Shown here: one piece after another, positions 45,287-57,353 of the stretch
Position numbering within the stretch: the stretch's first letter is position 1
How the letters are laid out: each line of letters opens with the position of its first letter
Assembly (NCBI GenBank): GCA_900169235.1
Contig: FWCC01000192.1
Location: forward strand, 124,001-188,000
Direction: 5' to 3'
From: Zarea fungicola
Lineage: Eukaryota; Ascomycota; Sordariomycetes; Hypocreales; Cordycipitaceae
DNA: 64,000 nt
Translations under genes and position numbers: made by a program
Notes under the pieces: generated by a model
Database searches by the model: none
Seen by the model: only the letters and a program-made list of their open reading frames with translations
What the model was told of the DNA's origin: nothing

Positions 45287-48200
45287 GACGGTCACGGCAT
45301 CGCTTGGCAGGTGAGGAAAGCGCCAGAGAGGTAGTTGTTGTGAACCACGGCGAAGAACGTGCCGTCCAGAGTTGATGTTAGGGAGATGAGACTGTTGCCA
45401 AGGTCGATATAGAGGAGAAAGAGTGAATATAGTATTGCCGGTCAGAACTAGACGGGCAAGGTGCAGAAAGAAGCGGCATCTGGTCCAGCCACAGCAGGGG
45501 GAAAGAAGAATGAAGATGAAGGAGAGGAAGAAGACGGAGAAGAAGAAGGTCAAGAGACGGCATGCAGTATGGTATGGTAGAAGAGAGTGGGTGGCAGTGG
45601 GTGGCTGCAATGCGAGGTGGGCGGCAGTGCACTTCAGCGAGGCCGTAGGGCGAGAGTAATGTAGGGCGGAAGCAAGATATCAGCGGAGTTCCACAACAAA
45701 GCCGATCTCTAATAAGTGGCTGTTGACTGTCATGCAGTCAGTGTTTGAAGGGATGTTGGGGAGAAGTAGAGAAACTGAGCATCTGGGGTGGGAGTGATAA
45801 AGGCAGCAACGGCCGCTGCGAAGGGATTGACTGATTGGGGTTGGGGAATGTGCAGCAAAGAGAGGTGTACGTGGTGTGTGCGCGCTGAGCTGCGGGCGGT
45901 GGTGTATGCGTGAGTGTGAGGGAGATAGAGGATGGAGCAAACCGCCCACTAAATCCAGGCCCGTAGGCGCGCTGCCAAGTAGTAACAAGAATATGCTACC
46001 TAGGTACCAAGGTAGAGAGAGAATCGTTGGGCCTGTAAGCCGAGAGCATATTAGTGGTGCTTCTGGGTATTATCTTCCGCGTAAGCAAACAGCGAATGTC
46101 TGCAATTTCTGCACAACCTTCTTCCGGCCGGTAGCAGGCTACCCGAACCAGGATTTGCCTCGGGATGCTCAAGTACGAAAAACTGCAGGCATGCAACAGG
46201 CAAATTAAACAAGGCTACAGATGCAAGGCATGCATGTACTGATCCCCTTCCTAATACCAACTCGCTGCTATCCAGCTGGGTACCGACGTGCCATGGGGTA
46301 CCGGGCTAGGTACGACTAATACAAAGCAAACTCATGAATGATACATTACTTCTACAGGCCACCCCAAGGGCCAAGAAAGAGGCCGGACTCTACCTGAGTC
46401 ACCTTGCTCCTACTGATTATTACCTAGGTACCTTGGTATGGTACGTACATGGGGCTTCGTCATAAGCCAGCTGCCCCGTGCCTCTGTTATGGCGTGATAT
46501 CTAGCAACCTCACTGGTAGTTTCAGTCATCCGTTTTCACATTCCACACAGCCTGAGCTATTGCCCAGTATTACTGTTATAACTCCAAGTAGAAGGCGGCA
46601 GTAGTACGTTGGCAGGCTAGGTTCGCTGGCACCCTCAAGCGCTGTCAATAGTTAACTTCATGTTGCAAGTACAACACAAAGGAAAGGCAGGCAGCTAGCT
46701 ACTTACTGGCCAAAGTCTGGCCCGTTGTGGTGTGACTAACAACTAACTACGCACTGGAACGGCGTTGGGCTTATAATCCACTGTAGACAGACTTTCCGTC
46801 TTTAATTAGGTAGTAATTAGGTAGGTACCTAGGCACCATTCACATATGTGTGATGCTTGCTTTCTGTCACGGAAGAGTAACCATGGTGAGCTAGGCATCT
46901 GCTTTATCCATCCTGTTACCCTAATACAATTCGATTCCAGGTCCCTCTTACGCTCTATTACCCTACCTACTAGCCCAGGTAGGCATATTCATTGCGATTA
47001 TTACTTTGTATACCTTCATTAGTACCTCTCCAGGTACACAACAAGTACTGGGCGACGGAGAATACCAATTGGAAAAAAAAATTCTTGTCCAACAGGCAAG
47101 CTCCACCGAGACAACGCAGGCTGGCGGGGCCGCTGAGGAGCTGGACAGGGGCCTTCCCAGCACACAGCAAACTCGGGAATGAGTTTTCAGCGCCTCCAAC
47201 AAGCGGCACTGGACTCCTTCTAGGCGAATTATTACTGGCTTTGCAGGGTGCACCCAAAATTTCAAGGCTTGCAACCTGACAACCTTACTAACTTAGTACC
47301 TAACTCGGGACATACAGTAACTACAGGTACTAGGTACTAGGTAGCCACCACGAACGTCAGGTCAGGCAGCTTCCGGAGAAAGCAAGGCACTTGAGAATTA
47401 AGTACATATGCTGGTTCTATTGTAGGGTTCGTTCTACGTCACTCGCTTGCCCTACAAACCATGCGCACCACCACTGCATGTGCAAGCTATCTGGGTATGC
47501 TTGGCAGTCGAAATGTTCAACATCCGAGACTTGTCTACACCTTCTTTCAGACAGCGGGACGGATCGGATAAAGTACACCACACACACACACTTTCAATAC
47601 ACCCACAAGTTACTGAGTACAACACAACGGGAGCGTGCCCACTACCGTCATGATGTTCTGTCTGCTTGGCTTGCCCTGGTCTTTTCACACCCCTTTCAGT
47701 CCTTCCCGCGCCCCTCTCGACGCCGATTTCCCATTTAGCTTAATGGTAGGTACTGGCTAGCTCTGGTTCGTCCACACTATCTCATTCCTCCATTCTATAC
47801 TTTAATGTAGGAGGCATGGGCATAACCACCTCAGTACCTAGTCGGTACGGTGTCAAGCTACCAGCTTGGCAACTTGGTGACCAGGTAGTTAACAAGCCTA
47901 GAATTTGCACCACTCCATGGCAACTACTAAGTTAGTAGGTAGCAACTACCCGCGTGCCTACTCGGACACCAGTACATTGTCCTCGCAACGGTCGCTGTCT
48001 TGTTTCCTTCTTGTCTGCTGCGGTGTGCCCACCCGCACGTACCTTTTAGTTACCTACCTAAGTAGTGCGCCGTCTCCCCGTTGGCCAGGCGGGTCACTCC
48101 CAGTTCCACGCCCACCGACAGACAACCCCATACCTAGAAACACATGTCTCAACACACCTGAAAAGGCATGGTCTACGTATTCAAACCCGGAAGACAATAG

Positions 48201-51200
48201 GATCGACAACGACGCCTTGCCGCCAAACCGACGGCCTTTGTCCACTAATAAACTGGCTGGCTTATTTTACTGCGAATGCAGTTCACGCGTTCGGCTCAGC
48301 CTCTTGTGATCCTCTTCGTACGGTTGTTCCGCAAATTACAGGCTTGCAGGGCCGTACTGGCTCTGGCTGGCGAACACCGCCTAGCACGTATCCAGGATGC
48401 TTCGGCCAAGGGGCATAATAATGAAAAATAATGAAAGGATGGCCGAGAAAACTCCTGCGGCGGCAAGAAAAATATGTCCTTGGTGACAGCGTCATAAATC
48501 CAGTTAGCAGCCACTGCATTGTTGAGGCTTCCAGTTGCTTATGCTGCCTGTGTCTCGGCAAAAACTGTTCGGGGCCACCACATCCGTCCTCTCTCGTTCA
48601 GCCTCTCCCGTCGCCGGCTATCGTTGTTTAACTAAACAGCTATTTGCAAGGGCATCCAGGCCCTGCAAACCCTACAACCGTATGCGACGTTTCAGTATTG
48701 TCAGCTTGCGACAGCCGTGACTCAACACTGCAGAATACGTAGCATGAGGGCCCTAAACATACTAAAAGCAAGCTCCCTGGCTATAGTTCTCGGTAATCAA
48801 TCAGCTTTGTGCGGCTCTTTTCATGCTAGCTAGACATCAATTAGTCTAACTCTGAAGAAAGCCAATCCAGGCTACTCCGTACAAGACAACAACGAGGAGG
48901 GGGGCTTGTCTCTCCACTCACACAAACTCACAGCGACTGTTTTCAGGCACCCAACAGCAGAAATAGCATTCGGCAATTCTTAGCCAGCCCATTAGCTTCG
49001 TCTTGTCCTCTCATGGCAAGGGGGCTCAAGCTGTAGCCCTCGACTGGCAGTGCTGACAGCTTGCCCTCATGGTCTCGGTGATATCAGGACATTGCGGATT
49101 CCATATCTTGAGCCGTCGGCTTCGGCGGATGCCAAACAGTCCAGTTCTTGCATGCTCAGGCAATCGCTAATCATTGAGGTACGACTTGGCATTGACAAGG
49201 GACAAAAAGTGGCTGCTGCGAAAAAGCATGTAACAGGGCTGGGCACGCTTTTCTTCCATGCACAAGGGTTTCCAGATTTGTTCAGCGCCTAATACTCAAC
49301 GGAGAAGTGAATCAAATGAATTAGCTTTGCATATCCTGGAGCTAATGCAGCTCCTTGTGGTAGCCCTTGATGGCCAAACTTGATGGCTGGCAAGCATTAC
49401 AGCGAAGCGAGCCTGCTCGTTTGCTTCCCGGGCCAATCAATGATGGCTACCTGACAGGCTATGTGATGATTCGTGAAGTGATATCCTTTGTTTTCTTGCG
49501 AGACTAATAATCAACTGTCTGAGCGCTACTATTAACCAGCCTGAGTCTGGTGGCTTCTCGCGAGTGGCCAGCCTAGGCCAACTTCGAAAGGGCGCCTCTA
49601 GCTCGCCATGGTCAGTTTTACCCTGTGGTAAGATTTGCATATGGGACGGTGAGCTGCTTTCCTGAGCTTCAAATAGCCCATTCATCTGGCTACTTGACAA
49701 ATCTACAGCCGTAAAGGCTTGCTACCTCCGGTGATGCCTGGCCGCCACTTTGCGAACAGGGGCACTGCTAAGAAACTTTCCCGGGACAATGCCACAGTGT
49801 GGTTGATTTTTATTCGTATAATGCAAGTTTCCGCACATTATATCGCGTATTTACCGGGTTTGTAGACCATTCGGACGGTAGATCCTGAAGCGGTGCAGTA
49901 CATGTCTGTAGGATTGATGGCAGTGGCGGTCCGCAATTGGCCACACCGAACATCAGCGCCTCTACTTTTTTGGAGAGATCGACACCATACGGCACGACGG
50001 CGGCCTACGGCAATTTACTAGCAAGAGGCATTCATCGTTGTGAAGCGTCAAACCTGTGCACCTGGCTTGAGTTTGCGCGGGCCGTGCACAAGTTGGCAGA
50101 AATATGTATACATTTGGCCTGCTGAGTAGAGCATTAATAACGTTTTGCCCGTAATTTTGTCAACGGCCGAGCGGTTTCGTATCGGGCAAATTTAGTGGCC
50201 GTATGGAAAACACAAGTCTCGAAGGCCCTCGGCGCCCATCATTACGTCTGTGCGTTGGCGTTTTCCGCGCGTTGCTGGTGTCTGCAGTCATACAGCGCTT
50301 TTTCGGCTATCGTCAAGGAGGACCCTGCTTGGCCTTGCTCGATGAAGTCTGACTGGCTCGAGCCTAGTCCGGCTGGTGGCTAGACGCCATTTCCGCATGA
50401 ACTACTGTCGTTCTTTAGCTTGTTTGGTCAACGTTCGAGCTTTCGTAGGTGACAGGTCACAATTCTGCTTTGATGAGCCTCGGGCGCCGTTGAAGCGTGC
50501 TCCACTGGCCTTACACAAACCCCAGAAACAGAAACAGCAAGGGTGTTGGCATATGTGCAGCATGGCAAGCTGTAACGAGTCGCATTTTTCATCCTCTTAT
50601 TTTCTACTGATTCTTCTCAATATGCCGGCGTCTTGATTAGTTAGATGGCTAGTTAGTGAGGCATTCATACTCACAAAGAGCTAAGTCGTAGCATCCCTTG
50701 TCCGGGTGAATCTTGATCGATGCATTTCCACAGTAATCAATGCTCTCATGGACAATTGACTGAAACAGACTCAGATGGCTTCACAGGCAATCGTAGCCTC
50801 CCCTACATAGGCTGAAACCGGCGAGTAATCCAGGCATTACTTAGCTCAATGCAGAGCTGCACCGCTTCGAAGCAGTAACTTCTGCAGTATCGAATAAATA
50901 CAACTCAAAACGTTCGCTTTGACGACTTATAAAGAAACCCTCTTATAAGCAGCCACAGAGCTGGAGACTGACTGAGAGCAACTGGCGTTCCTAGCTCCAC
51001 CATCAGGTGATTAGAAACCAGACTTGCGCAACTATTAGTCATGTGCCGGTCCGAAAGTGTAGTCATTATTATACAAAATAAATATCCCGAGACGGCATGA
51101 TCGGGGGCACATAACGGCAGAAATAAGGCATTTTGATTCACGGAAAACCCACTGTGGCTCAAGGGGCGGTACAGGCAGGCACACGAGAAGCTGGGCACGG

Positions 51201-51546
51201 TCCAGCACTGAGCAGTGGCTTCGGTGTTTGCTTCAGCCACTCATCCACTAAAGCCGTCCACGTCTTCGTGGGCAGTGACGTTGTGTCTCCACTTAAGCTC
51301 CAGCTCTGCAACCACCACTAATAGGCCCGCAGTCAAACCTGCAAGACACCAAGCAGCCAGATAACTCAAATCATTATCCACGAAATGACTTCTTCTTCTC
51401 GTTACACGTGCTAGCTGTACGAATGCATGCGATCGTATCGGGAACCCGCAAACCGCAGATCGTTGAAAGCTTCGTCGAGGGCCCAATCTGTTACAGAAAA
51501 CGCGTCTCAATTTGTCCGCTGTGGGCTAGCTGCCCTTGTCCAAGCA
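45287..51546. other. 6.3-kb block with no recognisable gene
   Basis: The longest gene-free stretch in the window. The first 400 bp are purine-rich on the plus strand and are probably the leader of the MMS1_N gene. Between 46.0 and 48.1 kb short palindromic TAGGTACC-like motifs recur. From 48.1 to 51.4 kb the sequence is ordinary in composition, with ORFs of 60-130 codons in conflicting frames, none with a domain or motif I recognise. A small CA run is at about 47578-47591. I see no terminal repeats, reverse transcriptase or transposase motifs, tRNA or 5S rRNA. It could hold a long noncoding transcript, a decayed gene or fast-evolving multi-exon genes that I cannot resolve by eye. Confidence 0.5.
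45996..48064. repeat. Dispersed TAGGTACC/CCTAGGTA-like palindromic motif cluster
   Basis: Many short related strings occur in about 2 kb: CTACCTAGGTACCAAGGTAG at 45996-46015; GGTACC at 46279-46284 and 46297-46302; CTAGGTAC at 46306-46313; TACCTAGGTACCTTGGTA at 46421-46438; TAGGTAGGTACCTAGG at 46818-46833; AGGTACTAGGTACTAGGTAG at 47325-47344; and TTACCTACCTAAGTAG at 48050-48065. They are built from GGTACC and CCTAGG palindromes with 4-bp GGTA/TACC steps. The same strings appear singly in other spacers of the window and not, as far as I saw, in exons. Confidence 0.7.
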
Positions 51547-52959
51547 ATGATTGCGAGCAACTACGATGACGGAGAGCTTACGGCGTCGACACACACGGAA
51601 AGGCCGTCAACGCCAGTTAATGTTCGGCATATTGGCAAGAAGAAGGAGCAGGATATACGTGCCGCTTGCGAAGAGGCTGATATACACAAGCTCCAGGCGC
51701 TCGCCGAGTCAGAGGGTGGCTTGCTGACCGACACATTGCGCCAACTAGCCTGTAACTATAGCTCTTTTCTTTCTCCCGCCAATGCCGGCGGTTTTGATTA
51801 CAATAGCATTACTCACCACTGCAACTATTCACAGGGCCTGTATTACTTGGCGTTTCTTCCCCCAAGACAGACTCCGACGATGAGCCACTCCCTTTTGTCG
51901 ATGACAAGGGTGACGGCTGGAAAGAGCTGCCTCCTCATCGCGACGAGGAGCAAGTACAGCTGGACGTGAACCGATCCTTTGTCTACTACCCAAATGGTAA
52001 TTGAATACCCCGGCTTCTTAACTACCCCATTCATGTTTGTTCCTGCATGATGTGCCGCGGCGTGTTTTTGTCCATAACCTGACCGGAGCTCTTGCAATAA
52101 ACCAGACCTATCCGACTCCGATCTCGAGCGACGGCGATCTCAACTATCGGCACTCATCGCGCAGGTGCTCCGCATGTGTCCCTATCTGTGCTACTTCCAA
52201 GGCTTCCACGACATATGCCAGGTCCTCCTGCTCGTCCTCCGCCCAGCATGGGCGCCGACATGCGTCGCGCGGCTCTCCGTGCTCCGTATCCGTGACTTCA
52301 TGCTGCCCAGCCTCGGTCCGACCACCGCACAGCTTCGCCTGCTCCCGGACATCTTGGGCCGCGCCGACCCGACGCTCCGCCGACATGTCGCAACTATCGA
52401 GCCCTTTTATGCCCTCGCCGGCACGCTGACAATGTACGCGCACAACATTGAGGCCTACCACGAGATTGCGCGCCTCTTTGACGTACTCCTCGCTCGCGAA
52501 CCCGTCTTTAGCATCTACTTGTTTGCCCAGATCGTTGTCGATCGCCGCGACGAGATTCTTGACATTGATGAGCCGGATCTGCTCCAGGTCATCCTCGCCC
52601 GCCTTCCCGCCAAGATGGACCTCGACGCCCTAATCGCCCGCTCCGTGGCCCTGTTTGAGAAGTACCCGCCTGAGACGCTGCGTGCCTGGCGGAGCATATC
52701 CAAAGCAAGCGCGCTCAAAACAGCGCGAGACGCCGGGCATGCGGCAGGACAGACGTTGGAGGATGGCGCAATGTATTTTGAAAAGCAGGAGAAAGAGCTG
52801 CGGTGGCTGGACCTCCAGAACTCGCTGCTATCCGCTGCATGGGCGTATCGCCGTCCGGCCAAGGCGGTTGGCATAGCCGTGGTGGTTGGACTGCTTGCGT
52901 TTTACATGCGTCGGAATCCTACCGTAATGAATTCTGCCATGTCATTTTTTGCTCGATGA
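51547..52959 (+). CDS. gyp8: TBC-domain Rab GTPase-activating protein (Gyp8/TBC1D20-like)
   Basis: Tail-anchored Rab GAP of the ER/Golgi; TBC1D20 and Gyp8 act on Rab1/Ypt1-class GTPases. Three exons, 51547-51751, 51835-51996 and 52106-52959, encode 406 aa. The TBC domain starts with the helix before W69 (LTDTLRQLAWPVLLGV), continues with QLDVNRSFVYYP carrying the arginine finger R115, and has PYLCYFQGFHDICQ with the glutamine finger Q154. Both catalytic fingers are present, so it should be an active GAP. Later helices are YALAGTLTMYAHNIEAYHEI and REPVFSIYLFAQIVVDRR. After an amphipathic segment, a hydrophobic run near the C-terminus (VGIAVVVGLLAFYM) is the expected membrane anchor. The first intron (83 nt) lies inside the WP motif. 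The ATG at 51547 is favoured; an in-frame ATG at 51427 would add 40 low-complexity residues. Confidence 0.87.
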
Positions 52960-53423
52960 GAAGTCCATGCGTATTTCGGGTGTGTAAAACAAGAGGATTA
53001 TGCAAAATTTTGTTCTTTTCTAGATGATGATAGACAAAACTAGGCAGGTAGAAAATCTGCTCAGAGCTCCTGGCCGTCGAACGGAGATTCAAGGGAACCA
53101 GCAGCCACTGATAGAAACAAACGGTCCTATGTTACACAAAATATTGTTGGCATTCAATGCAAACCAAATGTGACCTCTGTAATCGTTTCGATAGATGAAA
53201 TATATTAGAGAAAAAAACTAAATCTAAACGCCTTGCCCGTGACGGTTCCAGGCTTTCTCATGTACGCTCAAGCCCAAAACATAAATAAATGGTTGAATGA
53301 AATAATCGCTGTTGTGTGAAAAGGTGGTGCACAAACTAGTACATATATTAGAATGACTCCAGGTTTCATGATTCACAATCTCTCCTTTATTGTCCTCATA
53401 TATATACAAGCATCTGTTTTGTT
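52960..53423. other. Intergenic between convergent TBC and VPS52 genes
   Basis: AT-rich sequence holding both 3' UTRs. No ORF or repeat of note. Confidence 0.6.
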
Positions 53424-55539
53424 TTAGTCTCCGTCCTGATATGCCGTCTTGAGCTCTTCAAAATGTTGCTGCTGCTCGTCGGCCATTTTACCCGTTGTGT
53501 CGCTGATAATAGTGAGAATGAGGGAATAATTGTTGTACATGAAGCGTGCCGTCTTGCGCTTATCGGAGCCAAATGAGTTCCCAAAGCGTGTAAGGAACCC
53601 TTCGACGTCGGTGCGCAGGCGCTGCAGACTTGCGGCGACTGGCTCGTCATCGCCCGCCTCGGCGCTCAGCGAAAGGAACCCATGCAGCAGCTGGCCAAAT
53701 CGCTGTGTAACTTGGTGTGGCGCTGCTGAGACCTTCGCCTGGTCTGCCGCCGACTTGCCGGCTTTCGCTGGTGTTGAATTTGTCAATTGTCGCACCGACT
53801 CGCAATGCCTATCCATAATGACCTGTAGCCGTGGCCACAGGAGCATGTTGGTGGCATTCACATAGTTATCTCCAGCTGGTACCCGTCGACGCTGAAGTTC
53901 AAAGGCAAAGTGCTGGTTGAGGCGGATACAGAGCAAGACGCCGAGGGCATCATACGTATCTGCAATAAGCGTCTTGGAGAGTGCCTGGCCGAGCTCAAAC
54001 GTAGGATCAAAAATGTAGTTGAAGTTTTTGGAAATATGTGAAAATGATAACGAGGGCGAAAAATAGGTAGCAAGGAATGTATACTCCGCCGCTGCGTTGT
54101 CTATTAGTGCCAGGTTAAAACTGCGGAAAGGAACCTCCAGGTAGTGTGTAGTTTTGTCTTCCTCTGCAAGGAATGATGCGAGTGCAGGCTGGTTGCCGGC
54201 CCTGATCACGTCCATACGACGCCCAATATTAAAAGCGTCATGAGGTGGACCGGCAACTCGCGTAGAAGACAGGACGCTTGCCATGCGCGTCGTTTCTTCG
54301 TGACTCAAAGCGTCGTTTTTATCGAGAATATGTAGCTTCAACTTGCCCAACGACTTTTCGTATCGCGAGAACTGAGTGAGATAATACCAGCGCATGGTAT
54401 TCATGTAAGCCAGCGCAATTTCTTCAGCCAGTTGCGAGTGGTGTTTATGAAGAAAAGAGTAGAGATCCTTGAATTTGAGAAAGCTTTGTTGTTGGATAAT
54501 CTGGGCATTTATGTTAGGTGATCGTAGAGCTTTGATCTGTGTAACGATGAAGTCCCGAATGCGCTCAACAGCCTATTGAAATTGTCAGCATTTCGGGGTG
54601 TCTGTCAACCCGGCCGTGTACGAGTCCTACCTTCTGCACCAACTTTTCCAGTAGTGGACCAAGGTCAGACGCGGCTTTGACTTGTTGTGGCTCAGTGGCC
54701 TTTCTTTTATGTGAAGTAGCTCGTCGATCAAGCTCTGTAAGCAATTTGGGCCAAGATTCGTCAACATGGCCAGTGGCAAGTTTTGTGATAATCTCGGGTG
54801 ATACACTGAGCTCCTCGACCAACGGGCTGAGTGCCTTTTCTACTTCTTTTCTGTCCTCGAGTCTCTTATTCAGAGCTGTTGAGCGGTCTTGTAACGATTC
54901 GATATCCGCAGAGACGGTAGCCAAGTCATTGCGGAAGCTTGTAAGGTTCGTTTCGACCGAACTAAGAATATCGTCGCAGGCGGTAATTGAGCGGTGCAGG
55001 TCCTCGAACTTGGCCTGGTCGGTTGCATCTGCTCATGCGATCAGTATCAGCTTAGTAGGTACAGATGTGCTGCACGCACAGTCAGATGGCTTCTGATATT
55101 TCCTTGTTACTTGCGGCACATCGTTCAAGTCGTCGTGCGATGCCGCGAGCTCTTTCAACGACAAATCGCCGAAGTCAACGTCGAGGTCAAAGTCAGAGTC
55201 AACGATTTCCAATTCATCGGCTGCTGTCGAGCTCGAAGCCATTCCAAGAAGCTTCTCCAAGGTCTCTACGGAGCTTGTAGGGTGCGCAGCTGGCGCCGAG
55301 GATTGCTTGAGGCCGGAGCCATTTGGTCGGCGCGACGAGGCTAGCAGCGAGACGGATGAGTCGGAGGAAACAAGAGACAATGAGGAGCCCCTGGGAGAGT
55401 GGCCCTGGCGCTGAGATGTGACGTATGGGCTAAGATTACTAGAAGTTCGTCGCGGAAGGGGTGAATAGGATCGTGAGACGGATTGAGGGGTAGATGAACC
55501 AGAGCCGCTGGCCTGGCCAGCGAGCCGGTCAAGCCACAT
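53424..55539 (-). CDS. vps52: GARP complex subunit Vps52
   Basis: Subunit of the GARP tether (Vps51-54) that captures endosome-derived vesicles at the trans-Golgi. Three exons, 55539-55080, 55028-54631 and 54572-53424, encode 668 aa. The N-terminus opens MWLDRLAGQASGSGSSTP, then a Ser/Pro/Arg-rich disordered stretch with SPLPRRTSS and SLSLVSSDSSVSLLASSR. A coiled-coil region runs from about ATDQAKFEDLHRSITACDDI through VSADIESLQDRSTALNKRLE to IITKLATGHVDESW. The Vps52/Sac2 core contains INAQIIQQQSFLKFKDLYSF, EIALAYMNTMRWYYLTQFSR, YLEVPFRSFNLALIDNAAAE and FLATYFSPS. The C-terminus is KTARFMYNNYSLILTIISDT and a short helix. For the first intron I chose the donor GTGCGT at 55079, which yields KYQKPSDYATDQAKFEDL in frame; the earlier GTAACA at phase 0 would break the frame. 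Confidence 0.92.
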
Positions 55540-56508
55540 TGCCGTCTTGCCGTCTAGAAAGGGATGGAGCCGTCTGGGGATATCATGGAGGTCGGGTCGG
55601 GAGGGGCGGTTATTGGTGAGGGGGGATTGTCAGTTTCAGCATAGAGGCTGCAGTTGCGCGAAGTCTGGAATCGATTGGCGGTAGTGGTTGCAGGTGTCAA
55701 TGTGAGCACGAGACAGGGTCTGTATGTAGGTGATGATGATGGTGTACTCTTTACCTGCATGGAGCTAGATTGGCAGAGGTAGTTTGCTAGTTAGTTATGT
55801 TACTGGTAGTACCCAACAAAGGCTGGTAGGGAGTCCTGAGACGGATAATAAGCAGCCTAACTCGAAGTGAGCCAGCACATCCAGCCAAGCTTCAGCAAGT
55901 CAAGAAATGCGCCTTGCCTAAACGAGACAACCCAGCCAGGCACTGCCGCCCCGCAGCGACCAGCATACCATGCAGCAGCAGGCTGCAAATACATGCCTAC
56001 AGAAGCCTGTAACGAGTGGGAGGGGTTGTTGGTGGCTGATACAGGGCATGCAGGGAGCCAACTCGCAATGGGCCACAGTGTTCATGTGCGCTGAAATCAT
56101 GCCCGTTGCAGAGGCACCTAGTGGTGGACAAACAAAGACCTTTCTGAACTGCTACTCAAATCGATACCTCCTCGACAGTCAGATTTTCCCATGTAGAGAA
56201 AGTACCTAGGGCCAAGGTGCGGGGCAGGCCGCAGAACATCACGCTGTGGACAGCCAAAACGCAAGACCTGTCCAATCACACAAGGCAGGAAAAAAAAATC
56301 CAGACCCAAGAAAGCTCACACCTTTTTTTGTGTTCCCGCCACTAAACTTGCACAGGTCTCTCCCACCTGCTAGTTATAATTGTACCCTTACTCTTTTTTT
56401 CCTCCACCCCAGCTCCTCCACCTCTTACTCTGGTGCACAACAACTTCTTTTCATCAATTTTCCCTCTTCACCCGTCTTTTACGCCCTCTTCTCGCGCAAT
56501 CAATCATC
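55540..56508. promoter_or_regulatory. Divergent spacer of VPS52 and eIF5A with a CT-rich leader
   Basis: Nearly 1 kb between head-to-head genes. The eIF5A-proximal part, about 56320-56500, is strongly pyrimidine-rich with T and C runs, a hallmark of core promoters and leaders of highly expressed filamentous fungal genes. No gene is seen. Confidence 0.6.
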
Positions 56509-57353
56509 ATGTCTGCCGAGGAGGTAAGCTAAACTCTCTGCCCACCATGCGAGCATTCGGTTGCCCACCCTGTCGCGGCCGCTGCCTCGCATCACCCCGC
56601 ACCTCGCCTCGTGCCCCTCGCCCTCTCGCTCAATACCTGCCTTTACCAGTCGCAAATTTGCTCTTTGGGCTTCTCGCCGCTCCTCACATCGCTAACTCTA
56701 TTTCTTTTCGCAGCACGATACCACCTTCGAGTCCGCCGATGCCGGTGCGTCTCTTACCTTCCCTATGCAGTGCTCTGCTCTGCGTAAGAACGGTTTCGTC
56801 GTGATCAAGGGTCGCCCTTGCAAGATTGTCGACATGTCCACCTCCAAGACCGGCAAGCACGGTCACGCCAAGGTTCATCTTGTCGCTACCGATATCTTCA
56901 CCAACAAGAAGTACGAGGATCTCTCCCCCTCTACCCACAATATGGACGTTCCCCACGTCTCTCGTCGTGAGTACCAGATTGTAAGTACACAAACACCGTC
57001 GGAAATATCTTATGCGCGGACAACTTGCCTCTTCATTGTCCCTTTATTTTGTGGAAATTTTCCGGCTTACCAAGTCTCAAGCTCGACATCTCCGATGACG
57101 GTTTCCTCTCTCTCATGACCGATGATGGTGACACCAAGGATGATGTTAAGTTGCCCGATGGTGAGGTTGGTGAGAAGATCAACAGACTCTTCAACGTTGA
57201 GGAGAAGGACACCAGTAAGTTTTCATGTCTATTATATACTCTTCTGCTTTCAATGCACTCATCTAACAATTTCTCTCTCTAGACGTTGTCATCCTCACCT
57301 CCATGGGTGAGCAGGCCGCTATTGAGGCCAAGGAGGCTCCTAAGTCTGGTTAA
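56509..57353 (+). CDS. tif51: Translation factor eIF5A (hypusine-containing)
   Basis: Elongation factor that relieves stalled ribosomes, for example at polyproline, after deoxyhypusine synthase modifies one lysine. Four exons, 56509-56523, 56714-56980, 57082-57214 and 57283-57353, encode 161 aa. Exon 1 codes only MSAEE. The hypusine site is K53 in the invariant [12 protein letters not shown] loop. The N-terminal SH3-like domain runs from [20 protein letters not shown] to VDMSTSKTG, and the C-terminal OB fold from [20 protein letters not shown] through [14 protein letters not shown] to [20 protein letters not shown]. The length is slightly above the yeast protein. The large first intron (190 nt) after a tiny first exon is common in highly expressed fungal genes. 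Confidence 0.97.

Noticed and set aside
44999..45610. 203-codon ORF extending the MMS1_N protein upstream of 45286
   Set aside because: The added residues are Phe/Leu/Ser/Pro-rich translation of a pyrimidine-rich leader, and the ORF reads on through the first intron. ATG 45286 fits the family start better.
47391..48418. Overlapping plus-strand ORFs of 115-134 codons in the gene-free block
   Set aside because: No recognisable domain, amino acid composition near random, several frames open at once.
55867..56804. ORFs of 75-123 codons before and inside the eIF5A first intron
   Set aside because: They translate the CT-rich leader and intron; eIF5A exon structure explains the region.
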